From positions 1-35,065 of IMG/VR virus record IMGVR_UViG_3300017971_000553: 35,065 bases of DNA; one strand, given 5' to 3'. Below are positions 7,659 to 13,759 of the stretch, piece after piece. Below the pieces are notes generated by a model. The model was given only the letters and a program-made list of their open reading frames with translations, made no database searches and was not told the origin of the DNA. A program made the translations under genes and the position numbers. The DNA comes from a virus. The stretch's first letter is position 1, and every line of letters begins with the position of its first letter.

Positions 7659-8264
7659 TCACGCTCCCTTTTTCAGTTTTCTCGTGTCTGCCAGTTTGAC
7701 CTCAATAGGTCGAAGATATCCACCGAATAACGACCCCAACGTCTCACCGTAAATCTCAGAAAATTCCTTCGGCGTCATGTTCGAGGTAATCGTTGTCGGC
7801 CTCAAATAGTCATACCGATATCGAATCAATAACCGCAATACTGTCTGAACATATCCAGACATCCCTCGATACTCTTTCCCAATATCATCGATGATCAGAT
7901 GAGGAACATCATGAATCCTCTTATACATCGAAATGTTAGCCGTATCGTCCCACAGATTAGTTCTATCGACAAACGCCTCCTTGATTCGGTCAGGCGTTAT
8001 CCAGTGAGCCCTGTGATCATACGTCATCAATCCACACTTCAAAAGCATTGACGCCAGATAAGACTTCCCCGCTCCGTTAGGGCCGTACAAGTAATACCCT
8101 CGACAATCCGTAATATCCTGCTCCATTTCATCGATAACTCCCTCCATAGCCTCAATCTGCTCATCATATAAGGCAGCAAACTTTGCATGCCAATAACGAG
8201 GAGGAACTCCCATTACCTGAAGATAACCTACCGTTAATTCTATATTCTTTCCCATTTTATCCAT
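7659..8264 (-). CDS. DnaC/IstB-like helicase loader ATPase
   Basis: This 201-residue AAA+ ATPase has Walker A GPNGAGKS at residues 61-68, Walker B LIIDDI at 123-128, and the ITSNMTPKEF motif (159-168) typical of DnaC/IstB/DnaI loaders. Arg185 is in the right region for an arginine finger. It would load the DnaB-like helicase onto the origin after the initiator has melted it. The gene follows the initiator gene directly, the same order as lambda O then P, or DnaC-type loaders in other phages. The N-terminal 55 residues would contact the helicase. ATG 8264 is preceded by AAGGACAGGG. Confidence 0.88.
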   Translation of the reverse strand: MDKMGKNIELTVGYLQVMGVPPRYWHAKFAALYDEQIEAMEGVIDEMEQDITDCRGYYLYGPNGAGKSYLASMLLKCGLMTYDHRAHWITPDRIKEAFVDRTNLWDDTANISMYKRIHDVPHLIIDDIGKEYRGMSGYVQTVLRLLIRYRYDYLRPTTITSNMTPKEFSEIYGETLGSLFGGYLRPIEVKLADTRKLKKGA

Positions 8265-8295
8265 CCCTGTCCTTATGACCGTATCGCGTTCGCGA

Positions 8296-9927
8296 TCACT
8301 GGTCTTTCGTCAACTCTGCCGCCCGTAACTTTCCATCAGTCACGAACCGATCCCTATGCCAACCTAGTTCTTTTATCTTTCGCAATCCCGCGATTACTGC
8401 GTCCCCCGAAAAATCGAATTCCTCGTATGAAATCACGTCCACACCCCCCGGTGCACGAAGCTCTAATCGAGCTTTCATCCCCTTTTTTGTCGCCGCCACC
8501 ACCCACAGAGATTCCTGACTCGTATCTATAATTTGCTTTCTCAGTTTCTCTGGTTGGTCCCCTGTCCACTCCCCTTGTAAATGCGCAGGCTTCTTTTCTT
8601 TCGCTATTTTCGGCGCAGCTCCCTTCTCATACTCCAAGGCGAATGAATTATAAAAACCCAATAGACATCCAACGGTTATCGATCCTGTTACGCCATATTT
8701 CGCCTGTAGCTGTGGCCAATACTTTACGCAATAATCGAGATACCCCTTTAAGTTTTCAGGCGTATCATCGGCCATCAATGACAACATTTGAGTCCCTGCT
8801 TTTCCCCATTCTTTGAATGACTTCGGCGCATACCCCCGCTGAGAAGCTTCATCCTGAAGATAACGTACCCAATCCTTGGCGTTATAGTCTGAGATAGGCT
8901 TTGTTTTGTATCCATCCGCTGCCTCTGGTGGCGTAGTCTTCGATTTACTCCTTGCTTTTTTCTTGGGTTTCTTCTCCGCTTTCTTCTCCGCTTTCGGCCT
9001 AAGATGTCGCCGTCCGATTGACGGCTCAGAACGAACTTCTTCCAACATTAACGGTAGTTGCTCAGGAGAACCGCTTACCTGCGGCTTTTCACTCGGAACA
9101 ACCACTCTCTCCTGTGACTCTCCACTTGTCGATTCACTCTCTCGATTCAACCGAAGAAGTTCCTGCAATCCCTTCGGGCCGATAACTCTCATGATTCCCT
9201 CCTCTCCTAACACTCCAAAGGTCTCACTCAATAAGTCGAAAATGAGATCCAGACCCCCACTTCGCTGACAGTATTCTGAGAAATAATCAAGACTCTCCAC
9301 GTCGCGCGTCTTTTTTATATTAACGTCAGACGACGATGTTTGATCAATCGTGGATCTTATTTGATCGTTCTTATTTGTTGGACTTTGGATGTTGGTTTCG
9401 ACGTTGTCGAAACATCTCTCTTTTAGTTCTAATATTGTTTTTAGTGTTAAAGCTAATATATTCTTATATGTTTCCTCAGATATTAAATAAGATTTTAATA
9501 TATAATCATAACTATCATAGATAGGCGTTTCAGTGTCAGAAACCCGTTGAAATTTCTCAGTTTTTCGGTCGATAACCATTTGGGGTTTTTCAGGGTCAGG
9601 AGTTTCAGGGTCAGGAGTTTCAGGGTCAGGAGTTTCAGGGTCATTTTGTTGTTGACTTCCAGTGCCGGCTTGAAGGCCCCGATCAACAATCCCCTCAAAT
9701 TGATATACCCATTCTTTCCGTCCGGATCGCTGGCACGAAATAAGATTAGCCTGTCTGAGTTTCCGCAATCGATAGGATACAGTATCCCTCGATACACCGA
9801 TCAACTCCGCTACTCTGGCATGGGGAATAAACGCACCTGCCTCCTGATGCTCATAAATGAGATAGAGAATTTCTCTGTCTCGGTTGTCCAATAGTTGACA
9901 CCTTTTTATCGCGGATTTAATCGACAT
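8296..9927 (-). CDS. Replication initiator with N-terminal winged helix
   Basis: This 543-residue protein begins with a winged-helix domain (about residues 10-80; the recognition helix region is ELIGVSRDTVSYRLRKLRQANLI). A DPETP pentapeptide repeat (four units) follows, encoded by 15-bp DNA iterons, then a long polar linker, a lysine-rich patch (RPKAEKKAEKKPKKKARSKSK), and a helical C-terminal domain with NAKDWVRYLQDEA and LKGYLDYCVKYWPQL. This layout fits a phage replisome organizer: origin binding at the N-terminus, loader/helicase contacts at the C-terminus. The DnaC-like gene lies directly downstream. I chose ATG 9927 because AAGGAGAG lies 5 bases before it. The frame is open 22 codons further upstream but overlaps the neighbour there. 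The gene also appears to contain the origin itself. Confidence 0.78.
   Translation of the reverse strand: MSIKSAIKRCQLLDNRDREILYLIYEHQEAGAFIPHARVAELIGVSRDTVSYRLRKLRQANLISCQRSGRKEWVYQFEGIVDRGLQAGTGSQQQNDPETPDPETPDPETPDPEKPQMVIDRKTEKFQRVSDTETPIYDSYDYILKSYLISEETYKNILALTLKTILELKERCFDNVETNIQSPTNKNDQIRSTIDQTSSSDVNIKKTRDVESLDYFSEYCQRSGGLDLIFDLLSETFGVLGEEGIMRVIGPKGLQELLRLNRESESTSGESQERVVVPSEKPQVSGSPEQLPLMLEEVRSEPSIGRRHLRPKAEKKAEKKPKKKARSKSKTTPPEAADGYKTKPISDYNAKDWVRYLQDEASQRGYAPKSFKEWGKAGTQMLSLMADDTPENLKGYLDYCVKYWPQLQAKYGVTGSITVGCLLGFYNSFALEYEKGAAPKIAKEKKPAHLQGEWTGDQPEKLRKQIIDTSQESLWVVAATKKGMKARLELRAPGGVDVISYEEFDFSGDAVIAGLRKIKELGWHRDRFVTDGKLRAAELTKDQ
9330..9535. other. AT-rich segment inside initiator gene, candidate origin unwinding region
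   Basis: By eye this stretch is far richer in A and T than the neighbouring DNA (for example around 9420-9525, with runs such as atattaaataag and taatatataatc). It follows the iterons on the coding side of the same gene. That is the arrangement of lambda ori inside gene O, where iterons are followed by an AT-rich melting region. The encoded protein segment is a low-complexity polar linker, which would tolerate such composition. Confidence 0.5.
9588..9643. repeat. Tandem 15-bp iterons within initiator gene (candidate origin)
   Basis: Three exact copies of TTTCAGGGTCAGGAG lie at 9588-9602, 9603-9617 and 9618-9632, followed by an 11-base partial copy at 9633-9643. A degenerate copy (TTTCAGTGTCAGA) sits at 9528-9540. 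The unit length of 15 keeps the reading frame and encodes the repeated DPETP motif. Iterons inside an initiator gene next to AT-rich DNA suggest binding sites for the initiator. A simple protein-level repeat is the alternative. Confidence 0.75.
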
Positions 9928-10648
9928 CTTTCTCTCCTTGTCGATTAAACTTTTGAGTTTCCGCTGAGACATGCACCGCCATAAATAGAGCACAAAGAAA
10001 GTAACTAGCCCTAGACACTGCCGACAGATGAGACAACGTCAATCGAGAATGCTCTCGTATAACCCCTGTCGGACTTGCCCAAAAAGACAAGACAGAGCCC
10101 CAGATATCCAAAATAGTAGCTATCCAACGAAAGCCTCGTAATACACGAACGCCTTCGATGATTCTCTCGAACTTATCGCGTACTGTTGCCTTCTCCCTCT
10201 CCTCTAGTTCAAGATAAACATAGTCCATATCCTTCAACTCTCCATCCTCATTGAATATGGGAACATACCAGCAATATCCCTCGATTTTATTCAAATCGAA
10301 TTGCTCAGCTAGGTCCGAAAAGTCAAATATGTACCTTCCTTCCTCGGTAATTTCATAGTCCAGTATTGCCATATCCCTCATCTCGGCTAAATGACGCAAA
10401 ACAACGCGCCCTTCTCCAGAAATATACTCCGGGGTATAGTCTTCCCTCTCGGGTTGAAGTACGCCGCAAAATTCACGGGGGTCAAAAGGATAATCATCGC
10501 CATACTCCAATTGCTGTATGTGGATATTGGCAATTATTGCCCGTCGTATTCCGTCTAGTTCAAAAGGATGGATAGGTCTTCCTTTATAGTAAGGAGTATA
10601 ACAAGGATGTCCTAACGGATACTTCTTGCCTTTAATGCAATCTCCCAT
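9917..10648 (-). CDS. Hypothetical membrane-associated protein, 243 aa
   Basis: ATG 10648 has GGGAGAG just upstream; an in-frame TTG at 10684 is less likely. The first 150 residues are soluble and acidic (CGVLQPEREDYTPEYISGEGR, HLAEMRDMAILDYEITEEGRYIFDF), with a winged-helix-like helix/wing pattern. The last third carries two hydrophobic stretches (WIATILDIWGSVLSFWASP and SYFLCALFMAVHV). It is the first gene of the replication transcript and its end overlaps the initiator start by 11 bases. Anchoring replication to the membrane is one possibility. The function is unknown. Confidence 0.68.
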   Translation of the reverse strand: MGDCIKGKKYPLGHPCYTPYYKGRPIHPFELDGIRRAIIANIHIQQLEYGDDYPFDPREFCGVLQPEREDYTPEYISGEGRVVLRHLAEMRDMAILDYEITEEGRYIFDFSDLAEQFDLNKIEGYCWYVPIFNEDGELKDMDYVYLELEEREKATVRDKFERIIEGVRVLRGFRWIATILDIWGSVLSFWASPTGVIREHSRLTLSHLSAVSRASYFLCALFMAVHVSAETQKFNRQGEKDVD

Positions 10649-10701
10649 TTCTCTCCCTTTGTTTTCCGGGCTATTTCTAGACAATGTGATTAGACTTTAG
10701 C

Positions 10702-10726
10702 GATCATTGTCCGCCAAACAATGATC
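10702..10726. promoter_or_regulatory. Perfect 9+9 inverted repeat, candidate operator
   Basis: GATCATTGT (10702-10710) and ACAATGATC (10718-10726) are perfect inverted copies separated by 7 bases. No T-tract follows on either strand, so it does not look like a terminator. It lies just downstream of a TTGACA-type promoter candidate and upstream of the first replication-module gene, where a repressor dimer would block transcription. Confidence 0.55.
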
Positions 10727-10738
10727 ACAAGGAGCATT

Positions 10739-10766
10739 ACGCTAGTTGAAACATTGGCATTGTCAA
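10739..10766 (-). promoter_or_regulatory. Candidate sigma70-type promoter for replication module
   Basis: On the minus strand a perfect TTGACA (-35, at 10761-10766) is followed after 16 bases by TAGCGT (10739-10744), a poor -10 that keeps only three consensus positions. The site is in one of the few gene-free gaps (10649-10843), in the right direction to drive the gene starting at 10648 and the genes beyond. The rest of that gap shows only A-rich and G-rich DNA without a reading frame I would support. Confidence 0.4.
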
Positions 10767-10843
10767 GAACTGAACAAAAAGAAAAAAGTTAGCCGAACGA
10801 AAACAAAAGGTTAGAGGTGGGTCTAATGAAAGAAGAAAAGAGG

Positions 10844-11320
10844 TCAATTGGCAAGGTATACAAACAGAAACACAGCGCCTATCTCGAGAACAAGAGTCAA
10901 CACCACCCCTGTTGCGATAAGAAAGCCAGGCCTTCGGTACCAAGTGTTTGACTTGGCCTCTGCCTCCTGAGCTTGAACAAGCGCCGATTCCAACTCCTGA
11001 GTCATCCTTCCGTGAATCTCTCTTTCTATCGTTAGCGCCTCCCTCATCCGATCAAGTTGCTCCATTCGAAGAGAAAGTTGCTGATCCAATAGCGAGACTT
11101 CCTGCCGCGCTAACGGGAGATCCTGAAGGTCACTAAGTATCTGAAGACCCCACTCTCGCTCAAACCAAAACCCAGGAATGCCGTTTCGTTCCATCGCGGC
11201 TTCCCTTTCCTCTACGAAAATTCCCTCACCAAGATCGTCGTATTCCTCTTCCTCTCTTGCTACGACTGCGCTCTCTGACATGAAAACAAAGAGTATAATC
11301 AATAACCAACTTCTTCGCAT
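10844..11320 (-). CDS. Exported coiled-coil protein with C-terminal TM (possible spanin-like)
   Basis: This 158-residue protein has an N-terminal signal sequence (residues 1-21, LLIILFVFM then SAVVA). An acidic segment follows, then a heptad-patterned coiled coil from about 65 to 120 (LARQEVSLLDQQLSLRMEQL...), and a C-terminal membrane helix (about 132-156). An exported coiled coil with a membrane anchor in a block of small membrane proteins suggests a lysis role such as a spanin. There is no lipobox cysteine after the signal sequence, so it is not a classical unimolecular spanin. A structural or envelope-interaction protein is the alternative. Confidence 0.65.
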   Translation of the reverse strand: MRRSWLLIILFVFMSESAVVAREEEEYDDLGEGIFVEEREAAMERNGIPGFWFEREWGLQILSDLQDLPLARQEVSLLDQQLSLRMEQLDRMREALTIEREIHGRMTQELESALVQAQEAEAKSNTWYRRPGFLIATGVVLTLVLEIGAVFLFVYLAN

Positions 11321-11323
11321 AAG

Positions 11324-11443
11324 CTAACCCCAAAACATGAAGTAGAGTATCACCACCACCGCCCCAATAAGTATCGCGTTATCCAGTCGAAACAGTACGG
11401 CTCTAGACGACAATACTTCCTTGAATTTCTGCCAAACACTCAC
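11324..11443 (-). CDS. Small single-TM protein, 39 aa (holin-like size)
   Basis: A GTG start at 11443 follows a perfect GGAGG by 5 bases and lies directly after the stop of the HicB-like gene. The 39 residues have a basic amphipathic N-terminus (MSVWQKFKEVLSSRAVLF) and one membrane helix (about 21-38). It ends 3 bases before the ATG of the signal/coiled-coil gene. Tight spacing and the strong ribosome binding site support it as a real gene. It could be a small holin or a membrane effector. Confidence 0.65.
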   Translation of the reverse strand: MSVWQKFKEVLSSRAVLFRLDNAILIGAVVVILYFMFWG

Positions 11444-11734
11444 TTAAACCTCCACCACTTCATTCGACAGTAAAGAACACAATAGTTTCTCCACTACAAC
11501 CCCTATTGGTTGCTTCTGTATTATGCACTCGTCCATCAATAACGTAATCAATGCCTCCGACAAACATAGCTCCAAACCCTCCCGCTCTGAGTTAAGACAT
11601 CGCGCCTGAATCTCTTGAATCATTTCCTTCAATCCAGTCATCGCCTCCGCTCTTGTCTCACCACAGAACCTTATCGAAGGGTACGCCTTAGAGTAGGCAA
11701 TAAATCCATCCCTATACATTAACGTTTCGATCAT
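11444..11734 (-). CDS. HicB-like small protein, 96 aa
   Basis: The N-terminal half (DGFIAYSKAYPSIRFCGETR, then AEAMTGLKEMIQEI) follows the HicB pattern of a substrate-mimic beta sheet followed by G-E-T-xx-E-A and a helix. The C-terminal half is helical and hydrophobic (LSEALITLLMDEC, VVEKLLCSLL). The start overlaps the upstream stop as ATGA. No HicA-type toxin (small basic double-stranded-RNA-binding-like protein) is next to it. It may therefore be a solitary regulator or an antidote to a host toxin. Fold similarity is inferred from pattern. Confidence 0.55.
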   Translation of the reverse strand: MIETLMYRDGFIAYSKAYPSIRFCGETRAEAMTGLKEMIQEIQARCLNSEREGLELCLSEALITLLMDECIIQKQPIGVVVEKLLCSLLSNEVVEV

Positions 11735-11934
11735 AATTCCCCTCTTAGTTTCGAGACTACCAACTTCTCCACCGAGACATCACTAGCCACCGCCTCTACC
11801 TCTAGCAAAAAGAACAAACTTGAGGGAATCTCCACCGCCACCCTCTCACCCGTACTCTCGAGAGTCGTAGCCTTATTAACGATAGCGTTCATTGCCTGGG
11901 TAATGGTATCATCTCCTCGATTCTCTCCACACAT
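11731..11934 (-). CDS. Small ribbon-helix-helix-like protein, 67 aa
   Basis: The C-terminal 37 residues (RVAVEIPSSLFFLLEVEAVA, then SDVSVEKLVVSKLRGEL) have the strand-helix-helix pattern of Arc/MetJ-type regulators: an alternating strand (VAVEIP) followed by two helices with S-V-E-x-L-V. The ATG has GGGGAGAAAC upstream, and the stop overlaps the next start as ATGA, so the two proteins are probably made together. A role in regulating this transcript is inferred. Confidence 0.6.
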   Translation of the reverse strand: MCGENRGDDTITQAMNAIVNKATTLESTGERVAVEIPSSLFFLLEVEAVASDVSVEKLVVSKLRGEL

Positions 11935-11946
11935 GTTTCTCCCCTT

Positions 11947-12042
11947 TCACGACTGATTTAAATAGTAGGCGAGAAGTATCAAAAGAACGACAACAATAAC
12001 CTCCACCGCATCCCACACTACCGCACTATGTCGTGAATTCAT
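11947..12042 (-). CDS. Small single-TM protein, 31 aa
   Basis: ATG 12042 lies one base after the stop of the previous gene. It encodes 31 residues, with a strong hydrophobic helix at 12-27 (AVEVIVVVLLILLAYY) and a short polar tail ending QS. It fills the gap between two supported genes, and its composition is that of a membrane peptide. The ribosome binding site is weak, so translation would be coupled. The role is unknown, possibly lysis or membrane modulation. Confidence 0.5.
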   Translation of the reverse strand: MNSRHSAVVWDAVEVIVVVLLILLAYYLNQS

Positions 12043-12043
12043 C

Positions 12044-12412
12044 TCAACGCTTACCCTTTCTTATCCGACGAAATAACTCTAGTGCCTCCTCATCGGTCAT
12101 GTTTACCGTGCTACGTATTCCTTCCCTCTCCTTGGTGATCTGTTTCAACTTCTCATCTATCTCTTTGGCCTGATTCTCCCGCAACCAATCGTATCGAAGC
12201 GCCTCCTCGATCTCGTTCTGTCTGCCCGTCATCTCACCGATGACTCTGTTCGTTTCCCTTCTTGTCTCATCGTTGACTCTCGCTTTATACCCTCTCCGAT
12301 CTAAGAGATACGACAGCCCTATGGGAACTAAAATCATCGAAGCAATAACCGACGCAATAAAAACAAACTCTTCCTTCACCCACTTGGCTATTCTTTTGAC
12401 TTTCTGCTTCAT
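12044..12412 (-). CDS. TM-anchored coiled-coil protein, 122 aa
   Basis: ATG 12412 overlaps the previous stop as ATGA and has GGGAGA 5 bases upstream; an in-frame ATG 18 bases earlier is less favoured. A basic N-terminus is followed by a membrane helix (about 15-37, FVFIASVIASMILVPIGLSYLL) and then about 80 residues of charged helix with coiled-coil character (ETRRETNRVIGEMTGRQNEI). The layout of N-terminal TM then coiled coil resembles inner-membrane spanin subunits (Rz type), which makes it a second lysis candidate. No outer-membrane lipoprotein partner is seen nested or adjacent. Confidence 0.62.
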   Translation of the reverse strand: MKQKVKRIAKWVKEEFVFIASVIASMILVPIGLSYLLDRRGYKARVNDETRRETNRVIGEMTGRQNEIEEALRYDWLRENQAKEIDEKLKQITKEREGIRSTVNMTDEEALELFRRIRKGKR

Positions 12413-12639
12413 ATATTCTCCCACAAACAATCACTTCCCGGAACATACGCGGTTTCAGGTATTTCAACAGGGGGCAATCCCCTTTCTGTGCGATGAATTC
12501 GATTCCACTCCCTCGCACACAACAAACACAACGGCTCTCTCTTCCCTCTCACTCGGATAGAAGGCACGGTGTCGGGATTGAAAATAACGAGCCCATCGCA
12601 AGCCGCACACATCCCTATACAGTAACTAACTCCGGACAT
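12409..12639 (-). CDS. Zinc-ribbon-like small protein, 76 aa
   Basis: Two CxxC-type pairs are present: CAAC (residues 11-14) and CLLC (38-41). The spacing of about 23 residues is typical of small treble-clef or ribbon zinc-binding proteins. A further CIGMC overlaps the first pair. The C-terminal part is proline rich without clear secondary structure. It lies between a three-TM protein and a TM coiled-coil protein. The metal binding is inferred; the role is unknown. Confidence 0.65.
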   Translation of the reverse strand: MSGVSYCIGMCAACDGLVIFNPDTVPSIRVRGKREPLCLLCAREWNRIHRTERGLPPVEIPETAYVPGSDCLWENI

Positions 12640-12649
12640 TTATCTCTCC

Positions 12650-13036
12650 TCAGTATGGTTTTAGTCGTATTTGATCCTTCGGCGGAAGATCCACCAATAC
12701 ATCAATTTCCCGAGATTCCATTCCCTGTTTTACGCCCTTCCATATCTTCTCGTAAAACAACCCAGAAGCAACTCCGAGTCCTACCATCAAAACAGTGGAA
12801 TACTGAGAATCTGAGAAAAGCGCAGGCTTCTCCCAGAAAGAAAAAGAGCCATATACACCACCGAGACAAATCGGAACCCAGGGAGTTATCGCGTATATTC
12901 CAACGAGAATCTTTCTCAGCCTGGGTATTCTCCACAATGTCTTGAAAATCCTCATAATGAGAATCATGGAAATGCCTACTGATACGCCTATCCCGATAAA
13001 GGCTGAACCAATAAACAATGAGATCACTTCAGTCAT
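12650..13036 (-). CDS. Three-TM membrane protein, holin candidate
   Basis: This 128-residue protein has hydrophobic segments at about 4-28, 44-64 and 80-95, with a charged C-terminal tail (MESREIDVLVDLPPKDQ). Size, number of helices and polar tail fit holins, but no family motif is recognised. ATG 13036 has GGGAGGGGG upstream. It is the first gene after the two terminators that end the tail module, so it probably has its own promoter in the gap at 13037-13100. No strong promoter consensus is visible there, only a 10-base palindrome TTGACGTCAA at 13067-13076. Confidence 0.62.
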   Translation of the reverse strand: MTEVISLFIGSAFIGIGVSVGISMILIMRIFKTLWRIPRLRKILVGIYAITPWVPICLGGVYGSFSFWEKPALFSDSQYSTVLMVGLGVASGLFYEKIWKGVKQGMESREIDVLVDLPPKDQIRLKPY

Positions 13037-13103
13037 GGGTCACCCCCTCCCTTGTATCGGCAACTTTTGACGTCAATCAAGAATACTAGGAGTAAAGCCC
13101 AAC

Positions 13104-13140
13104 AAAAACGGGCGATTCGTTAGGTGGAAACGAATCGCCC
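13104..13140 (-). terminator. Rho-independent terminator, minus strand (second of two)
   Basis: A perfect 12-bp stem pairs 13110-13121 (GGGCGATTCGTT) with 13129-13140 and closes a 7-base loop. On the minus strand the hairpin is followed by GTTTTTG, giving a standard GC-rich-stem plus U-tract terminator for leftward transcription leaving the tail module. Confidence 0.82.
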
Positions 13141-13201
13141 TGAGCACAAAATCCAGAGAAAAATCAACGCTAATTATGATGAGCTACCCTGAAAAAACAA
13201 G

Positions 13202-13264
13202 AAAAAAAGAGAGAGCGAAAAGAGGCGGATCTGGGGGGATGGTCAACCTTTTCGCCCTCTCTTT
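13202..13264 (-). terminator. Rho-independent terminator, minus strand (first of two)
   Basis: AGAGAGGGCGAAAAG on the minus strand (from 13262 leftward) pairs with CTTTTCGCTCTCT near 13210-13223, with a two-base bulge. The loop of about 24 bases is G/C-rich. The stem is followed on the minus strand by seven T residues (13202-13208). It lies about 50 bases beyond the last tail-module gene. The large loop makes it weaker on paper than the second hairpin. Confidence 0.65.
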
Positions 13265-13315
13265 ACCGCTACTATGCAAGGACAATTCTAAAAAGGAGCA
13301 ATAGCAGAGTCAAGA

Positions 13316-13696
13316 CTACAAAGCAAATGCCATTTGAATGTATTCGGAGGGAGCGTCGCCCGTTTTATAAACCCAAATCTTTACGCCCGCCGCGGTCAAT
13401 CCGTCGAGAATATCCTGCGGGAGTTTCATCGCTAATCGACGCACTGCGGCATAAGTGCCTCGTCCGCTGTCGGGATATGAACCCTCGAAGTCTCCATCCT
13501 CACCCTCAGCCGTAAGACCAGCTTGCCATGCCTCAGCAACCCAGTCCCAGTATTGGTTATCACTGAGTCGTTGAACTTTGACCTTGTGCTTCCCTTTTTG
13601 GGAAGTCTCTGCAATAAGGTTCCCTGGAACACTGGAATCGGTTCCTGCCTGGGAAGAGCCTGCGAAAATGTCGTATCCTATCTTCAAATTTGCCAT
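13316..13696 (-). CDS. Hypothetical late protein, 126 aa
   Basis: This is the last gene of the tail module before the terminators. The protein starts MANLKIGYDIFAGSS and has a small mixed fold, with an acidic Gly-rich segment (EGEDGDFEGSYPDSGRGTY) and a helix (AAVRRLAMKLPQDILDGL). Its place after the repeat protein and at the end of the structural operon suggests a virion component, such as a fibre accessory or decoration protein. No family is recognised. Confidence 0.7.
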   Translation of the reverse strand: MANLKIGYDIFAGSSQAGTDSSVPGNLIAETSQKGKHKVKVQRLSDNQYWDWVAEAWQAGLTAEGEDGDFEGSYPDSGRGTYAAVRRLAMKLPQDILDGLTAAGVKIWVYKTGDAPSEYIQMAFAL

Positions 13697-13759
13697 TGTT
13701 ATTATCCTTTATTCCTTCTCTTCTGTCAGTACTTCACCACTATGTCAACTCACTCCGAG

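Noticed and set aside
8354-8569. 71-codon minus-strand frame inside the initiator gene
   Set aside because: It is an alternative frame within the C-terminal coding part of the initiator and has no ribosome binding site or independent support.
10702-10726. Inverted repeat as a transcription terminator
   Set aside because: The stem is AT-rich with only 9 pairs and has no T-tract on either side. An operator is the better reading.
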